From: Pogostemon cablin
Lineage: Eukaryota; Streptophyta; Magnoliopsida; Lamiales; Lamiaceae
DNA: 64,000 bases
Assembly: GCA_023678885.1 (NCBI GenBank)
Contig: CM042958.1
Coordinates: forward strand, 17,416,852 to 17,480,851
Direction of reading: 5' to 3'
Shown here piece after piece: positions 22,786 through 33,200 of the stretch (its first letter is position 1; each line of letters begins with the position of its first letter). The translations under genes were made by a program, and so were the position numbers. The notes under the pieces were generated by a model that was not told the DNA's origin, made no database searches, and saw only the letters and a program-made list of their open reading frames with translations.

Positions 22786-23443
22786 ACTCCATTTGTCTCA
22801 TTAAAGATGTAATATTTTTTTAAGTACGAAATTTAAGGAGTACACACTACAAAAAAAGTATTTTTTTAGCAACAGAACTTACCAACGGAATTCAATTTGT
22901 TTGTAATTATCAATGGATTAGCAACCAAAATGACATTTTTCTATTACCAATGGAATGTTAACGGATTTATTCTCTATTTTACCAATGGAATTCAATCAGT
23001 TGGTAATTACCAACGAATTACTAAGGGAATCTTTATATAAAAACTACCAATAAAATTTTTAGCAACGAAATTATTTACCAACGGAATTGATTTTTCACTG
23101 CTAAAAATTTACTAACCACCACTTTACCAATAGAAATTTACCAACGGATTCCGTTGTTAATCCGTTGGTAAACCAATTTAACAATGGAATTAAGACTTTT
23201 ATCAACGGAATATTCCATTGGTAAAAAACAGTTTTTTTGAAGTGATAATAACAATTTAATAGATAGTGGGTTGAAGATATAATATTTGAATGTGTAGTGG
23301 GTAGTTATATTAGTGGTGTGTGTGGCGGCCCCATATATTAATTATTTTAGTGGTCAGTCTCATATACCTAAAAAGGGAAATGTGAATTTTTGTGGGACAA
23401 TCCAAAATGGAAAATAACACAACTTTTATACGACGAATGGAGT
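22786..23443. mobile_element. Stowaway-like MITE interrupted by a CACTA-type insertion
   Basis: The left piece starts TACTCCATTTGTCTCATTAAAG and the right piece ends ACGACGAATGGAGTA. Joined across 22845-23244, they have the same internal order as other Stowaway-like copies here (GTGGGTAGTTATATTAGTGG, then a GGCCCCATAT-type block). The insertion therefore split an existing MITE. Confidence 0.7.
22845..23244. mobile_element. Small CACTA-like element
   Basis: Its ends are CACTACAAAAAAAGT and (inverted) CACTTCAAAAAAACTG, matching CACTA (En/Spm) termini. Inside are at least eight copies of ACCAACGGAAT or its complement, typical of CACTA subterminal repeats. The flanking trinucleotides are ACA and ATA, so the 3-bp TSD is imperfect. 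A diverged sibling is at about 39807-40117. Confidence 0.75.
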
Positions 23444-23510
23444 ATATAATTAGTAATCTGTCGGTAAATAACAACGAATGTTACTCTATTGGTAAAAAGT
23501 ACATTATATA

Positions 23511-23749
23511 CTCCCTCCGTCCCCTTGAAAGGTATCATTTCACTATTCCTGGCATCCGCTTCAAAAGCATCAATTTCCTCTATTTAATAAAAAAAATACA
23601 CAATATGACTCACCACTCCCCTCTAATACAATTACTCACCTTATCTATAATAATAATACTCCTTAATTTACGTGCAAAAAGCAAATAAAGACCTTAGAAC
23701 CGTCTACGTGCAAACATCAAACGAGTACCTTTCTAGGGGACGGAGGGAG
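23511..23749. mobile_element. Stowaway-like MITE
   Basis: Ends CTCCCTCCGTCCCC and GGGGACGGAGGGAG are flanked by TA on both sides. It is 239 bp with near-intact terminal repeats, so among the better preserved copies. Confidence 0.92.
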
Positions 23750-25217
23750 TAATCTGTTAGTATTTTGTTGCTAAAAAATAAATGTATTTTTTATTGGCAT
23801 TTCGTAAATAATTACCAAATGATTGAATTCTGCTGATAAATTCGATTGTCAAAAGGAGTACTTTTATAGTTTTATCCTTAAATTTTTGTGTTGTTCATCA
23901 ACAAATCTATGAGTCATTCTTCTTAATTCTTCGGTCGATAATCGATTAATGAACTTTAGAGTACAAATATTTACATTTTGCACAAATTAATACTCCATTT
24001 GCTTACCTTTAGAGTAAATTTGCAGCCATATTTTTTGCAACATGTAAAAGAAACAGTCATAAGATAAAATCCAAGAGGGAAAAGACTCATAGTCTCACAA
24101 TAAGAAATTGGGAAGAATCTCATGCCAATAAAAATCTATGAAATAAAAAGCAGTTCGTTGCAATTGTGAAGCGATCAATTAACTGGTGTGGATGTCTTGC
24201 GACATTTCTCTTTGTATCATTTCTTTAGATGAGTGAACTTATAAACTATGCTCTTATGATTTTTCCACACTGGCACGTGCAAATCATTAAATAAATCACT
24301 AGTATATGACATATCACATCAAAGTGACACGGAAATTTCTAATAATATTTAGAAAAGAAAATGTTTCGTATATACATGAGTTTTGAATGTAATGATGAAT
24401 ATGTTAGTTCAAGGAGGAAATAAGGATAAAGTAATTTGAGAGAAATGAACACATGCCAGGCAAGTTCAAATTAAAATTTATCATCACCTGAATTATTACT
24501 TTTTGGTATTTTCAATCCAATGATTATATTTTAGTCGACCGTTGTAGAGCTATATATGTAGAGTTGGACTGATCACCCACCGAGTATTGATGCATTTCAG
24601 GTTTTCTTTTTCCTACTCACTTTTATATCGATTATAAACTTATGAATTGAAGAAACTTCAATTTGAGTTTATTTTGATTTGCTCTATCTTATTCCTACGG
24701 CAATTTATGTTACTTTTATATTTGATGATTATAGACTAACTTAAGAAATAATCGAGTAGAGGTGCTTCTTTCCAAAAAATGTTACTCTTAATATATTTCT
24801 CTTTTTAAAAGAACTAGTACTATAATTTATTTTAAAATAAAAATAATATTACTATTTATTTTAAAATATGATAATATTATGGAAAAGTAACACTAAATAC
24901 GTCGAATAGTATAAACGGTCATGTTAACATATCATGTCTCCGGGCATACAAATTCACGCATTATGATTAGCAAATATATTCTCATTAAGATTTAGTAAAA
25001 TATAAGCCATTCTATTAGTTCTAAAATAAAATTCACAATAACATTGCACATACTCTATTCCATAGTTTGTATTATATTATTGTTATATAACATAAAAAAA
25101 ATTATACAATCATTCAATCTTTTAAGGCATGTTTTAAGATGTTAAATGACGTGTTATTAATGAAACACGAAATTGGAATAAATGATCATGTGACAACTTT
25201 TATAAGGTAATTATGTA
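23750..25217. other. AT-rich intergenic DNA, no gene recognised
   Basis: The first ~100 bases carry GTTGGTAA-like words from an older CACTA-type relic that the MITE at 23511 interrupts. The rest shows no reading frame or element boundary that I can support. Confidence 0.35.
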
Positions 25218-25631
25218 CTTCATTCGTTTCGGAGTAATGGTTACGTTTGCTTTTTGCACAGGAATTAATGAGTATAATATTTTAATGTGTAGCGAGGTGA
25301 AAGAAATAATATTTTAATATAAAGTGAATATGTGTATTAGTGTGATGTGTGAGTGCATGAAAAGAGAAGTAATTAATTGGTGTGGATTCCTTTTACTAAA
25401 AATGGAAATGATTATGTTTGTTTTTTGCATTGGATCAAAGAATATAATATTTTAATGTATATTGAGATGAGAAAAATAAATTTCTTTAATATAAAGTGGA
25501 TAGGTTTATTAGTTTGATTTGTAGACCATGGAAAGAGATAATTAATTGATGTAGATCTCTTTTACTAAAAATGAAAATGAAACTGACACGTGCAAAATGA
25601 AAATTAACTATTATTCTGGGAGAGGTGGGAG
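25218..25631. mobile_element. Degenerate Stowaway-like MITE with internal duplication
   Basis: Terminal words CTTCATTCGTTTCGG and GAGAGGTGGGAG are decayed Stowaway ends next to TA. A segment of about 171 bp starting TGGTTACGTTTGCTTTTTGCA is repeated with changes at about 25409. Confidence 0.6.
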
Positions 25632-25670
25632 TATGTTAGGATGGTATAAAATATTTTAAATTAAAATATA

Positions 25671-25895
25671 CTCCCTCCGTCCGCCTCAAAGGTTGACATT
25701 TGCTTTTTACATGTGGATTAAGGAGTACTATTATTTATGTGTAGTTGGTAGTTGTATTAGTGGAGTGTATGAGTCTCATAAATTTATTGTATTAGTGATG
25801 TGTGTGGGTCACATATGTTTATAAAAGAAGATGTAGACCTTTGGTACGAACGCTCAAAATGGCAAAATATCCACCTTTCGAGCAGACGGAGGGAG
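25671..25895. mobile_element. Stowaway-like MITE
   Basis: Ends CTCCCTCCGTCCGCC and GCAGACGGAGGGAG are good inverted repeats. TA precedes the left end and CA follows the right, so one flank base has changed. Confidence 0.85.
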
Positions 25896-26370
25896 CATTT
25901 TAATACTCATAAAATTTCTTTTTTCATATAAACGTAAAAATAGTAGGAGTATTGTACAAAGTAAATGCGAGAAATGTGAATTTGTTAATAAGATACAAAA
26001 ATATTAAGCATTTAACAGTATATATATATAACCAACATTTGTGTGAGCTCATGTCTAAATATAAATATACACCCTCTCTAAAGTCAAGATTATCCGGGAA
26101 AATAAATATTTTGCGTATCAAATAAAAATCCAAAGATCCTAAGACATCATAGGAATTTGGATAAGCTACACCAATGATAACGTTTCACAAATAGGATTCA
26201 TCTGACCATCGAAATAATTAAATTAAATCCTACTTAGGATTATTTCAAAATCAAGAAAAAAAATGTCTCCAAAATTAAGCAACTAAAAAAATAAATTCAA
26301 ATAGGAATCGTAGTCCATCAAGATTGAACGATCACAAAATAGTCGCATCACTATTTCTGATATAAAGAAT
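25896..26370. other. AT-rich intergenic DNA, no gene recognised
   Basis: No supported reading frame or element boundary is visible before the SINE target site. Confidence 0.35.
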
Positions 26371-26381
26371 AATCCTTTTGA

Positions 26382-26546
26382 GCTCACAGGGCATAGCTCA
26401 AGTAATATAGAGATGGTAGAAATGTCTTCCAATTGAGCTTGATTGCTGCAGGGTGGAGGTTCAAATCCTACCTTTGAGACACATCCTGCGATTTACCTCC
26501 TCCATCAATCTCACCTCCATCAATCCCAGGGCAGTGCGGTGGGGGA
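26382..26546 (+). mobile_element. tRNA-derived SINE with 11-bp TSD
   Basis: The body begins GCTCACAGGGCATAGCTCAAG. It has an A-box-like TAGCTCAAGTAAT and a B-box GGTTCAAATCC about 60 bp downstream, as in tRNA-type RNA polymerase III promoters. Identical AATCCTTTTGA flanks lie at 26371-26381 and 26547-26557. It is about 165 bp and lacks a poly(A) tail; the 3' part is CTCC/ATCAATC rich. Confidence 0.82.
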
Positions 26547-26760
26547 AATCCTTTTGACATTAAATACATCATTAATTTGAAATCGACTTCTAACACAAAA
26601 GCAATAAATTGGTAAATGAGTTTTGTCATTACCACTACTTAATACAGGTGAGGGAAATCCTTTTGACATTAAATACATCATTAATTTGAAATCGACTTCT
26701 AACACAAAAGCAATAAATTGGTAAATGAGTTTTGTCATTACCACTACTTAATACAGGTGA
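26543..26760. repeat. Exact-looking 109-bp tandem duplication
   Basis: Two adjacent copies run 26543-26651 and 26652-26760. Each starts GGGAAATCCTTTTGACATTA and ends ACTTAATACAGGTGA. The first copy begins at the 3' end of the SINE and includes its right TSD, so duplication probably followed SINE insertion. Confidence 0.85.
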
Positions 26761-26852
26761 AAATATATAATAATTAACAAAAAATGTACCATGTTTAATA
26801 TAAAAAAAATTATAAAAAATAATAACAAGAAAAAAAAATCTAGTAATTGAGA

Positions 26853-27884
26853 TTAACTCGTTCTCCAAGCGTAAACAAGCAAAGAAAATCCAGAGTAAGG
26901 ATAATCCATGAATTCATCGTCTTCATTATCAGCCCACTCCATTACTGAGCTACTGCAACTACTTGAAGAATTTGCAGAAGAAAATGAAGAGAAGGATGAA
27001 CTTCTTCCTGCTCTTCTCAGCAAACCCCCTTTCTTCTTCTTCTTCATCTTCTTCTCTTCGAATCCCAATCCGAATGAATTCTGTTGCAGCGGCAGATTCA
27101 TTCCGCCGCCATTGCCGGAGTTCTTCTGATTTTTGCAGCTTTCTTCTCTCTGGGTAAATATAGCGAACATGAAGAGTGCATACCCGTCTTCGCTCCGATT
27201 ACGATCGAACAACCAGTTGTAAACATCCCACGAGATCTGTAAATGATTTCCGTCGATTTCGACGCTCTCGCTGCCCCTGAATTTCCACTTCAGGTGCTTA
27301 ATCTGAAGCACCCGTTTGTCGTCAATGGCAAAATACAGCCTCGGGTCATTCGCCAGCTTACATTCGATGGAGATTTTTCTCTCCTTGCCGCCGATGACGG
27401 CGGTGGTGGAGTACGGCTTCGTCCCGTAAACATGCTCCCTCCTCAAGACCATCGGCGATTGGGGGTTGGCCGGAGGTACACCGATTTTCGAGTGGGCTTG
27501 TTTCACGGCGTCGCCGATGAGGAGGACGATTTCGCCGTTTACGACGACGGCGATGTAGAATCCGGAAACGGGTTCGGGTCCGGATCCGTATTTGGCACCG
27601 GAGAGATCCCAGAAGACGGTGGCGGGTTTATTCAAGCTTATTAATTCGAGTTTCTTGGATCCTTGCTTGTTGTTGAGAAAGGGGAAGGATTTGATGTGGA
27701 GGTGGAAGAATTCGTGGTTGTGGTGGTGGAGGTGGAGGGAGCGGCCGAAGCGGCTGCGACACCAGGAGAAGGCGAAGAGGCCGACATCGGAGTTGTGGAT
27801 GCAGGTGGTGAGATTGGGGGTGGTGGCGGCGGAGGGGGGGAGGAGACACGACGGAAGGGGGGAGGAGCGGTGGCGGTGCGACAT
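26853..27884 (-). CDS. DUF868 family protein, intronless
   Basis: The 343-residue frame has no intron, as is common for this plant-specific family of unknown function. It starts MSHRHRSSPLPSCLLPPSA and contains family-like blocks: CIHNSDVGLFAFSWCRSRFG (about 28-47), LELISLNKPATVFWDLSGAKYGSGPEPVSGFYIAVVV (about 78-114), the FAIDDKRVLQIKHLKWKFRGSE region and VEIDGNHLQISWDVYNWLF. The C-terminus is a Lys run (KKMKKKKKGG), then a Ser-rich stretch and an acidic EWADNEDDEF segment, ending LLVYAWRTS. No signal peptide or membrane segment is apparent. The base composition is distinctly more GC-rich than the flanks, so overlapping frames on the other strand are shadows. Function is unknown; the family call is by recognised blocks. 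Confidence 0.9.
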   Translation of the reverse strand: MSHRHRSSPLPSCLLPPSAATTPNLTTCIHNSDVGLFAFSWCRSRFGRSLHLHHHNHEFFHLHIKSFPFLNNKQGSKKLELISLNKPATVFWDLSGAKYGSGPEPVSGFYIAVVVNGEIVLLIGDAVKQAHSKIGVPPANPQSPMVLRREHVYGTKPYSTTAVIGGKERKISIECKLANDPRLYFAIDDKRVLQIKHLKWKFRGSESVEIDGNHLQISWDVYNWLFDRNRSEDGYALFMFAIFTQREESCKNQKNSGNGGGMNLPLQQNSFGLGFEEKKMKKKKKGGLLRRAGRSSSFSSFSSANSSSSCSSSVMEWADNEDDEFMDYPYSGFSLLVYAWRTS

Positions 27885-28300
27885 TTATAATTCGGAGTTC
27901 ATAAAAGGAAATTTAAAAGATGTGTTTTTTTGGGTGGAGAGATATAGGGAGGGTTTGTAATTAAAAAGGAAAATTTAAGGGGAATAAATAATTAAGAATA
28001 TTACAGGGAATTAGAGTTGGAGCTGGAGAGAATATAAGGCTCCTTTAGATTTTAGTTTTTAATTTTTTTATTTGTTAATTTAATTTAATTTAAAAAGTCA
28101 ATTGAATTGAATTGGTAGGAGTTTGGTTTGGTTGAACAAAGTCGGAGGATTGTTGGTGGACTTGGAGAAGACCCCACTAGGTTGATGAGATTACTCATTT
28201 TGGAAGATGATATGTTTTACTTTTTTTTTAATTAATGGAGTATAAAATTATGTTTATTTATAAAAAGAAATAATATCCCTTTACTAGATTGTTAAATTAT
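27885..28300. other. Upstream region of the DUF868 gene
   Basis: This is the probable 5' UTR and promoter of the minus-strand gene, AT-rich, with no element identified. Confidence 0.4.
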
Positions 28301-28301
28301 A

Positions 28302-28524
28302 CTCCCTCCGTCCCAGGTTAAGAGGGTCATTTTATCATTTTGGCCGTTCCACCCAAAGAGTCTCATTTTTTTTTTGGACACATGAGACTCACTCACACCC
28401 ACTAATATAATTAAAATATGGGCCCCACACCAACTAATACAACTACCCATTACACAATAAATAATAATACTTCTTAATCCACTTGTCCAAAAATAAATGA
28501 AACTCTTAAGTTGGGACGGAGGAG
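28302..28524. mobile_element. Stowaway-like MITE
   Basis: Ends CTCCCTCCGTCCCAG and TGGGACGGAGGAG (one G lost) are flanked by TA. It is 223 bp and non-coding. Confidence 0.88.
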
Positions 28525-29050
28525 TATACTACTAGTAAATAGACAAATAGTAATTTTTATTCGCTCATTAAATTAGGTTGGTGAATTATACGTATAAAGT
28601 GACAAAAAGGAAAAAGAGCTAATCTTTATAAAAGATATTTTTTTTGTAAATAAAAATTCAAAAAGATAAATGCTTTGAAAAAATACTATTAAACTAAACA
28701 AATAACAAGTTTGTATGAGAAAGTTGCACTCACCATGATTATTTAATTATTATTATTATTATTCATATACTTCTAAAAACTAGTCATAAAATAGATTAGT
28801 CGGACAATTATCAATTTTCATCGATAAAATATTAGTTATTGTTAAAACTATCACAACTTTTTATGTCTCATGCAGAACTCAATTATAGTCTCACAAGTTT
28901 TATTCTAAATAAAATTGTTAATTCCAATTAGTTTTTACTTGCAATGAATTATCTTACTCTTTTTTCCGTGGACTTCAACCAGGGCCCTGGGCTAGTCAAG
29001 AAGGGCTACCGCCCGGGTCCCTAAATCTTATGGCCCCAAATTATACCCAC

Positions 29051-29053
<3 letters not shown>

Positions 29054-29131
<78 letters not shown>
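29054..29131. repeat. (TA)n microsatellite, about 39 units
   Basis: This is an uninterrupted TA dinucleotide run inside the hAT relic. Confidence 0.97.
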
Positions 29132-29601
29132 CATATTTTTCAATTCTTTTGCTATTAATTTATTAAATAAATTTTGACTACCATCTCTTAATCGTTATAT
29201 TCTTAAGCGTTGTATTCTTACCGTTATATTCTTAATTATTATGACCGTATTATACTCACCACTGCTATTGTAAACTTAATTATTATGATCGTTGTATACT
29301 TAGCTTATCTTCTCTTTTCAATATTATAATCTTAATTTTAATTTATTTTTTTATTTTTTATTGTGTACTCACCCTATATAAATCTAACGTTTAGTAAACA
29401 TTTTTATATTCAATCCTCTTAATTCTCTTTTATTGTTATTTTATTGATTTTGTTAATTAGATTCGTTATTTATTTACTTATAATCATAAATCATGTTTTC
29501 TAGAAAATATGCATCGGGTATTAAAAAAGAAATAGTGATGAGTTACACGAAGTGAATACGGTGGGAATTGAGAATAAAAATGAGTTAAATGAGAATGAGG
29601 A

Positions 29602-29820
29602 AGAAAATTTTACTTAAGAGTAATCGAAGATGAAATAGTTTTAAATGAAAAAAGTTGCTAAACAATAATGATGAAGAGAAATTTATTTAAGAGTAATTGA
29701 AGATGAAATAGTCTTAAATGAGGATAAGTTGCAAAACAATAATGATGAAGAGAAATTTACTTAGAATAATTGAAGATGAAATAGTTTTAAATGAGAAAAA
29801 GTTGCTAAACAATGAAAATG
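29602..29820 (+). repeat. Three-copy degenerate tandem repeat of about 73 bp
   Basis: Three successive copies of GAAGATGAAATAGTTTTAAATGA, each preceded by TTAAGAGTAAT and followed by GTTGCTAAACAATAATGATGA-like text. They sit just before the zinc-finger remnant of the hAT element and would encode an acidic, Asn/Glu-rich N-terminal region. Confidence 0.7.
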
Positions 29821-29883
29821 AAATAGATGATGAAGATGTTGATAATGAAATTTAAAAACATGAAAATATTTTAGAGAATGGAG

Positions 29884-30142
29884 ATTATGTGTGGGATATA
29901 TGTGATCCTAGAGCTTAGGATAACATTGATAATAAAATTAGAGATATATTGTTGGAGAAATGTCCTAGAAGAGAAAATGATCTCAAATTTTTTAAAGATT
30001 AACTTTCTAGGCACTTTTCATACAAACATTACACAAGATAGTTATCAAATGATAAGAATCAAGATAAAAAAAAATGGCTTGTGTACTCAAAAAGTGCAAA
30101 CACAATGTATTATTTTTGTTGCAAGTTGTTTAAATCGTGAAT
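29884..30142 (+). pseudogene. hAT transposase N-terminal TTF-type zinc-finger remnant
   Basis: One frame gives DYVWDICDPRA, stop, DNIDNKIRDILLEK, then FFKD, stop, LSRHFSYKHYTR, stop, and KKWLVYSKSANTMYYFCCKLFKS, stop. The order DPR-WDNID, RDILVEK, RHFS, WLVYS and FCCKLF is the start of plant TTF/ZMYM-type hAT transposases with a DUF4371 domain. Four in-frame stops and the missing catalytic and dimerisation domains make it non-functional. Confidence 0.8.
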
Positions 30143-30241
30143 GATAAGAGGTTATTAACGAATGAATAAGTCAATGATTGAGACCCTTTTTTTATTTCGC
30201 TTAGGGCCCCTGAAAATCTCAGAGCCGGCCCTGACTTCAAC

Positions 30242-33200
30242 TATTTTATAAGAAAACACCAATTTATTTAAAAAAACATATATATTATTTCTCACAGTAA
30301 TACTATAGAATGTATCATCGATAATGACAAAAATATAGTGTTGAAATAAGATGATCACGTTATTTGAAATGACTGGGTTAGTAGAAAGCCATTAGAAAGT
30401 TCAAAGTCAAGAATTGAACCATCAAATTTGTCCAATGACCTCTTTCAAAGGAAACCAATTTGGAAAATAAATAAATAAATAAATAATAATAATAATAGTA
30501 ATAATTGTTAGAGGGAGAAGACTACTTTCTCGTCTTTTGTTGTGATTAGTAAAAGTAGAGTGGTGATCCTCTAAAATCAACGGTTTTGTTAGAAATAGAA
30601 TCCTATGCTCAACTTTAGTATATGCCCTTTCCTTAATTTATTTTATTACATCCATCTCCCAAATTATTTTTTTAAAAATGTTGTAGGTATAAAATTGTCA
30701 AATAATATTGTGCAATAATTTTTAAGGTTTTGAGTCGTATTTTACCCATAACTCGTAATACTTATACTCAATCAAGTTCAGTGGGTTGTTTAAGCCCTAA
30801 TTCATAGCTGATTCACTCCCCCTCTCTCTCTGGAATTCTCTATTTAGTTTTCTCTCTAATTTCTCCTCCTCGCCTTTTCTTTTGCAGCCATTCCTCTCCT
30901 TCCTCGTCGCGCACGCCATCTAGATCTAGTCCACCACACGCCATCACCCTTTAATTGCAGCTCTATTCGTCGGAAAAGATTGCCGTGCTCGATCTAGTCT
31001 TGTGCCTCTGATTCACTGCCTGCAAGTCGTCCAGATCTATTCGAAATCTGACCACTGCACGCCACCGTCCTTCACAAATTTGTCCTCCGCACCGTCAAAT
31101 GGAGAATGTCCTTGCAAATCTACTCATATTTTAGCAAGTGGGTGGTATGTGGCCTTTTCATGCTATTAAATCTGTAATTCAACATCAAGCTTGTTTTTGC
31201 GATGAGAAGATGATGATGCTTGAGGATATGAGATTCTGTGATGACTTGATCTTCTACTCGAGTGGCATGAAGGAAACCAATGGGTGTCAGGAAGCGACGT
31301 TGTTTCTGCTTATTTGTCCTTGCACCGGAAAACATCTCTACTTTCTATTTGCCAGTTTCATAATTAATTTGTGAATTCAACCAATTTCATAATTAATCTG
31401 TGATTTCTCATGATGAATTAAGGTCAATTAATCTGTGATTTGAGAATATTTGAGAGGTGACAGGCGAGAGGTGAGGATGCGTGAATGGATTAAGAACCAA
31501 AAATGTTAAGAATGAAGAAAGGGGTGTGTATTGGGATTTTGAGTAAGTATAGTATATAATTTTAAAATTAAAAGGGTAATTTTAGAGTTTGAGGGGGTAT
31601 ATATATAATAAAATTAAGATTTAAGAAATTATAAGGGTGTGTATTTAATAAAAAGTAGTGTGTATTTAATAACACTCTATTGTAAAACATAGATATCCAT
31701 AAAATCTTACATTTTAATCATTTTAAATAGGTGATATATTTCAAATTAAAATGAGTGTTTTTGGAAAAAACTTAAATGTGCTATTAACTACAAAACGTAC
31801 TCTGTATGTCTTATAGTGTTTTGGATGAAGAATTACTTTTCAAAATAATAAATTATTAGTGTCTTTGAAAATTAGCTAAAAGAGTATGACAACTCAATTT
31901 TAGAAATATTGTTTTTTGTACATACAATATTAATATTATGAACGCTATATTTTATACATCAGCAAAGTTATTTTTCCAACTTAAGGATTTTAATAGCACA
32001 TATTTATGAGCAATTATGTCCTAATTAATATAGCTAGGTGTAAATGAGATAAAAACGTTACTCATTATAAATGATTCATTAGCTAAATTTGATTTGAAGA
32101 AAATATAATATAGATTTTGCACTGAAGACAAATCTGAGATTTGGAATATATTTTATTATTTTCTAAAAAATAAACACAATAGTAGGTGAGACTTTTGCAC
32201 ATCAATTTACTCATTTAACTGTTAATAATATAGAGTACTTTATATTCATTCTATAAATATTTTATATTTGAGCCCGAATTCGAATGAAATTTAAATAGGA
32301 TCGGATTAATTGTACAGATACTGAATTTGTGTAAATGATATAGTATACAAGTTTTTTGTGATAATAGTAATACCGTATTAATTTTCCCAAATATATTGTT
32401 ATTTAAAAAAAAGTTATTTTATTTAAAAATATTCGGAGTTGAAGTTCCAATTATTATAAACGATCATGTATAGTGAGATTTGTGACCACAAATTACACTC
32501 ATTTAATTTCCATGCAATTTAATATTACAATATTATATGTTTGTTAACATTATATACTAGAGTTCAAGTTTATATTTACTGTTTATAGATATTTATGAAA
32601 ATATAAACTTAAAGTTGAAATATAGAAAGACGCGAAGTTGAAGTTAAGATAAAACGAGATTTATTTTACTTATACAAAATGTGTTTATAACAAAAACATA
32701 TACATGCATTTGCTAAAACACATCACCTAAACACCAAGAAAAAAAATTAAATAAATCCACAGAGCGGTTTCATAAGTTATTGTGCCCTAATTTCACGTTT
32801 CAGTATAATAGAATATTACTATTAGTCGTTACTCGTATGTTCGTGTGTATTGCACGAGAAAATACATTAATTTGAAATTAAATTAATATAATTTTTAATT
32901 TAAATAAGTAAAAGAAAAATATAAAATAAAATAAAAAATATAGATTTATGCATGTCTTTCATGAAATATGATAATATATTAAGTAAATTAATAATTTTAT
33001 AATAATTAAATTATTTTAATAATGCAAATTATTTTGAAAAAATATAACATGTAATATTACATTTCATTCTTTTAAATAATATGTTATAGTAATATGCCTC
33101 ATTCATGTGAAAATGCCCATTTTTAATTAAATTAATATAATTTTTTTTAATTTATATAAATAAAAGAAAAACATAATATAAAATAAAATATAAATATACA

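Larger units (their letters stand above)
28980..30233 (+). mobile_element. hAT-like element relic with transposase remnant
   Basis: The ends CAGGGCCCTGGGC and GAGCCGGCCCTG are flanked by the exact 8-mer ACTTCAAC (28972-28979 and 30234-30241). The 1254-bp body holds a long (TA)n tract, an acidic-coding triplicated segment and a decayed hAT transposase start on the plus strand. It is truncated, since a full hAT transposase needs about 2 kb or more. Confidence 0.9.

Noticed and set aside
26382..26480. A genuine tRNA gene
   Set aside because: A- and B-box-like words are present but the acceptor and anticodon stems do not form, and the 11-bp TSD shows it is a SINE.
27243..27960. Several plus-strand frames over the DUF868 gene
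   Set aside because: They are antisense to the complete DUF868 frame, and their low-complexity composition is explained by it.
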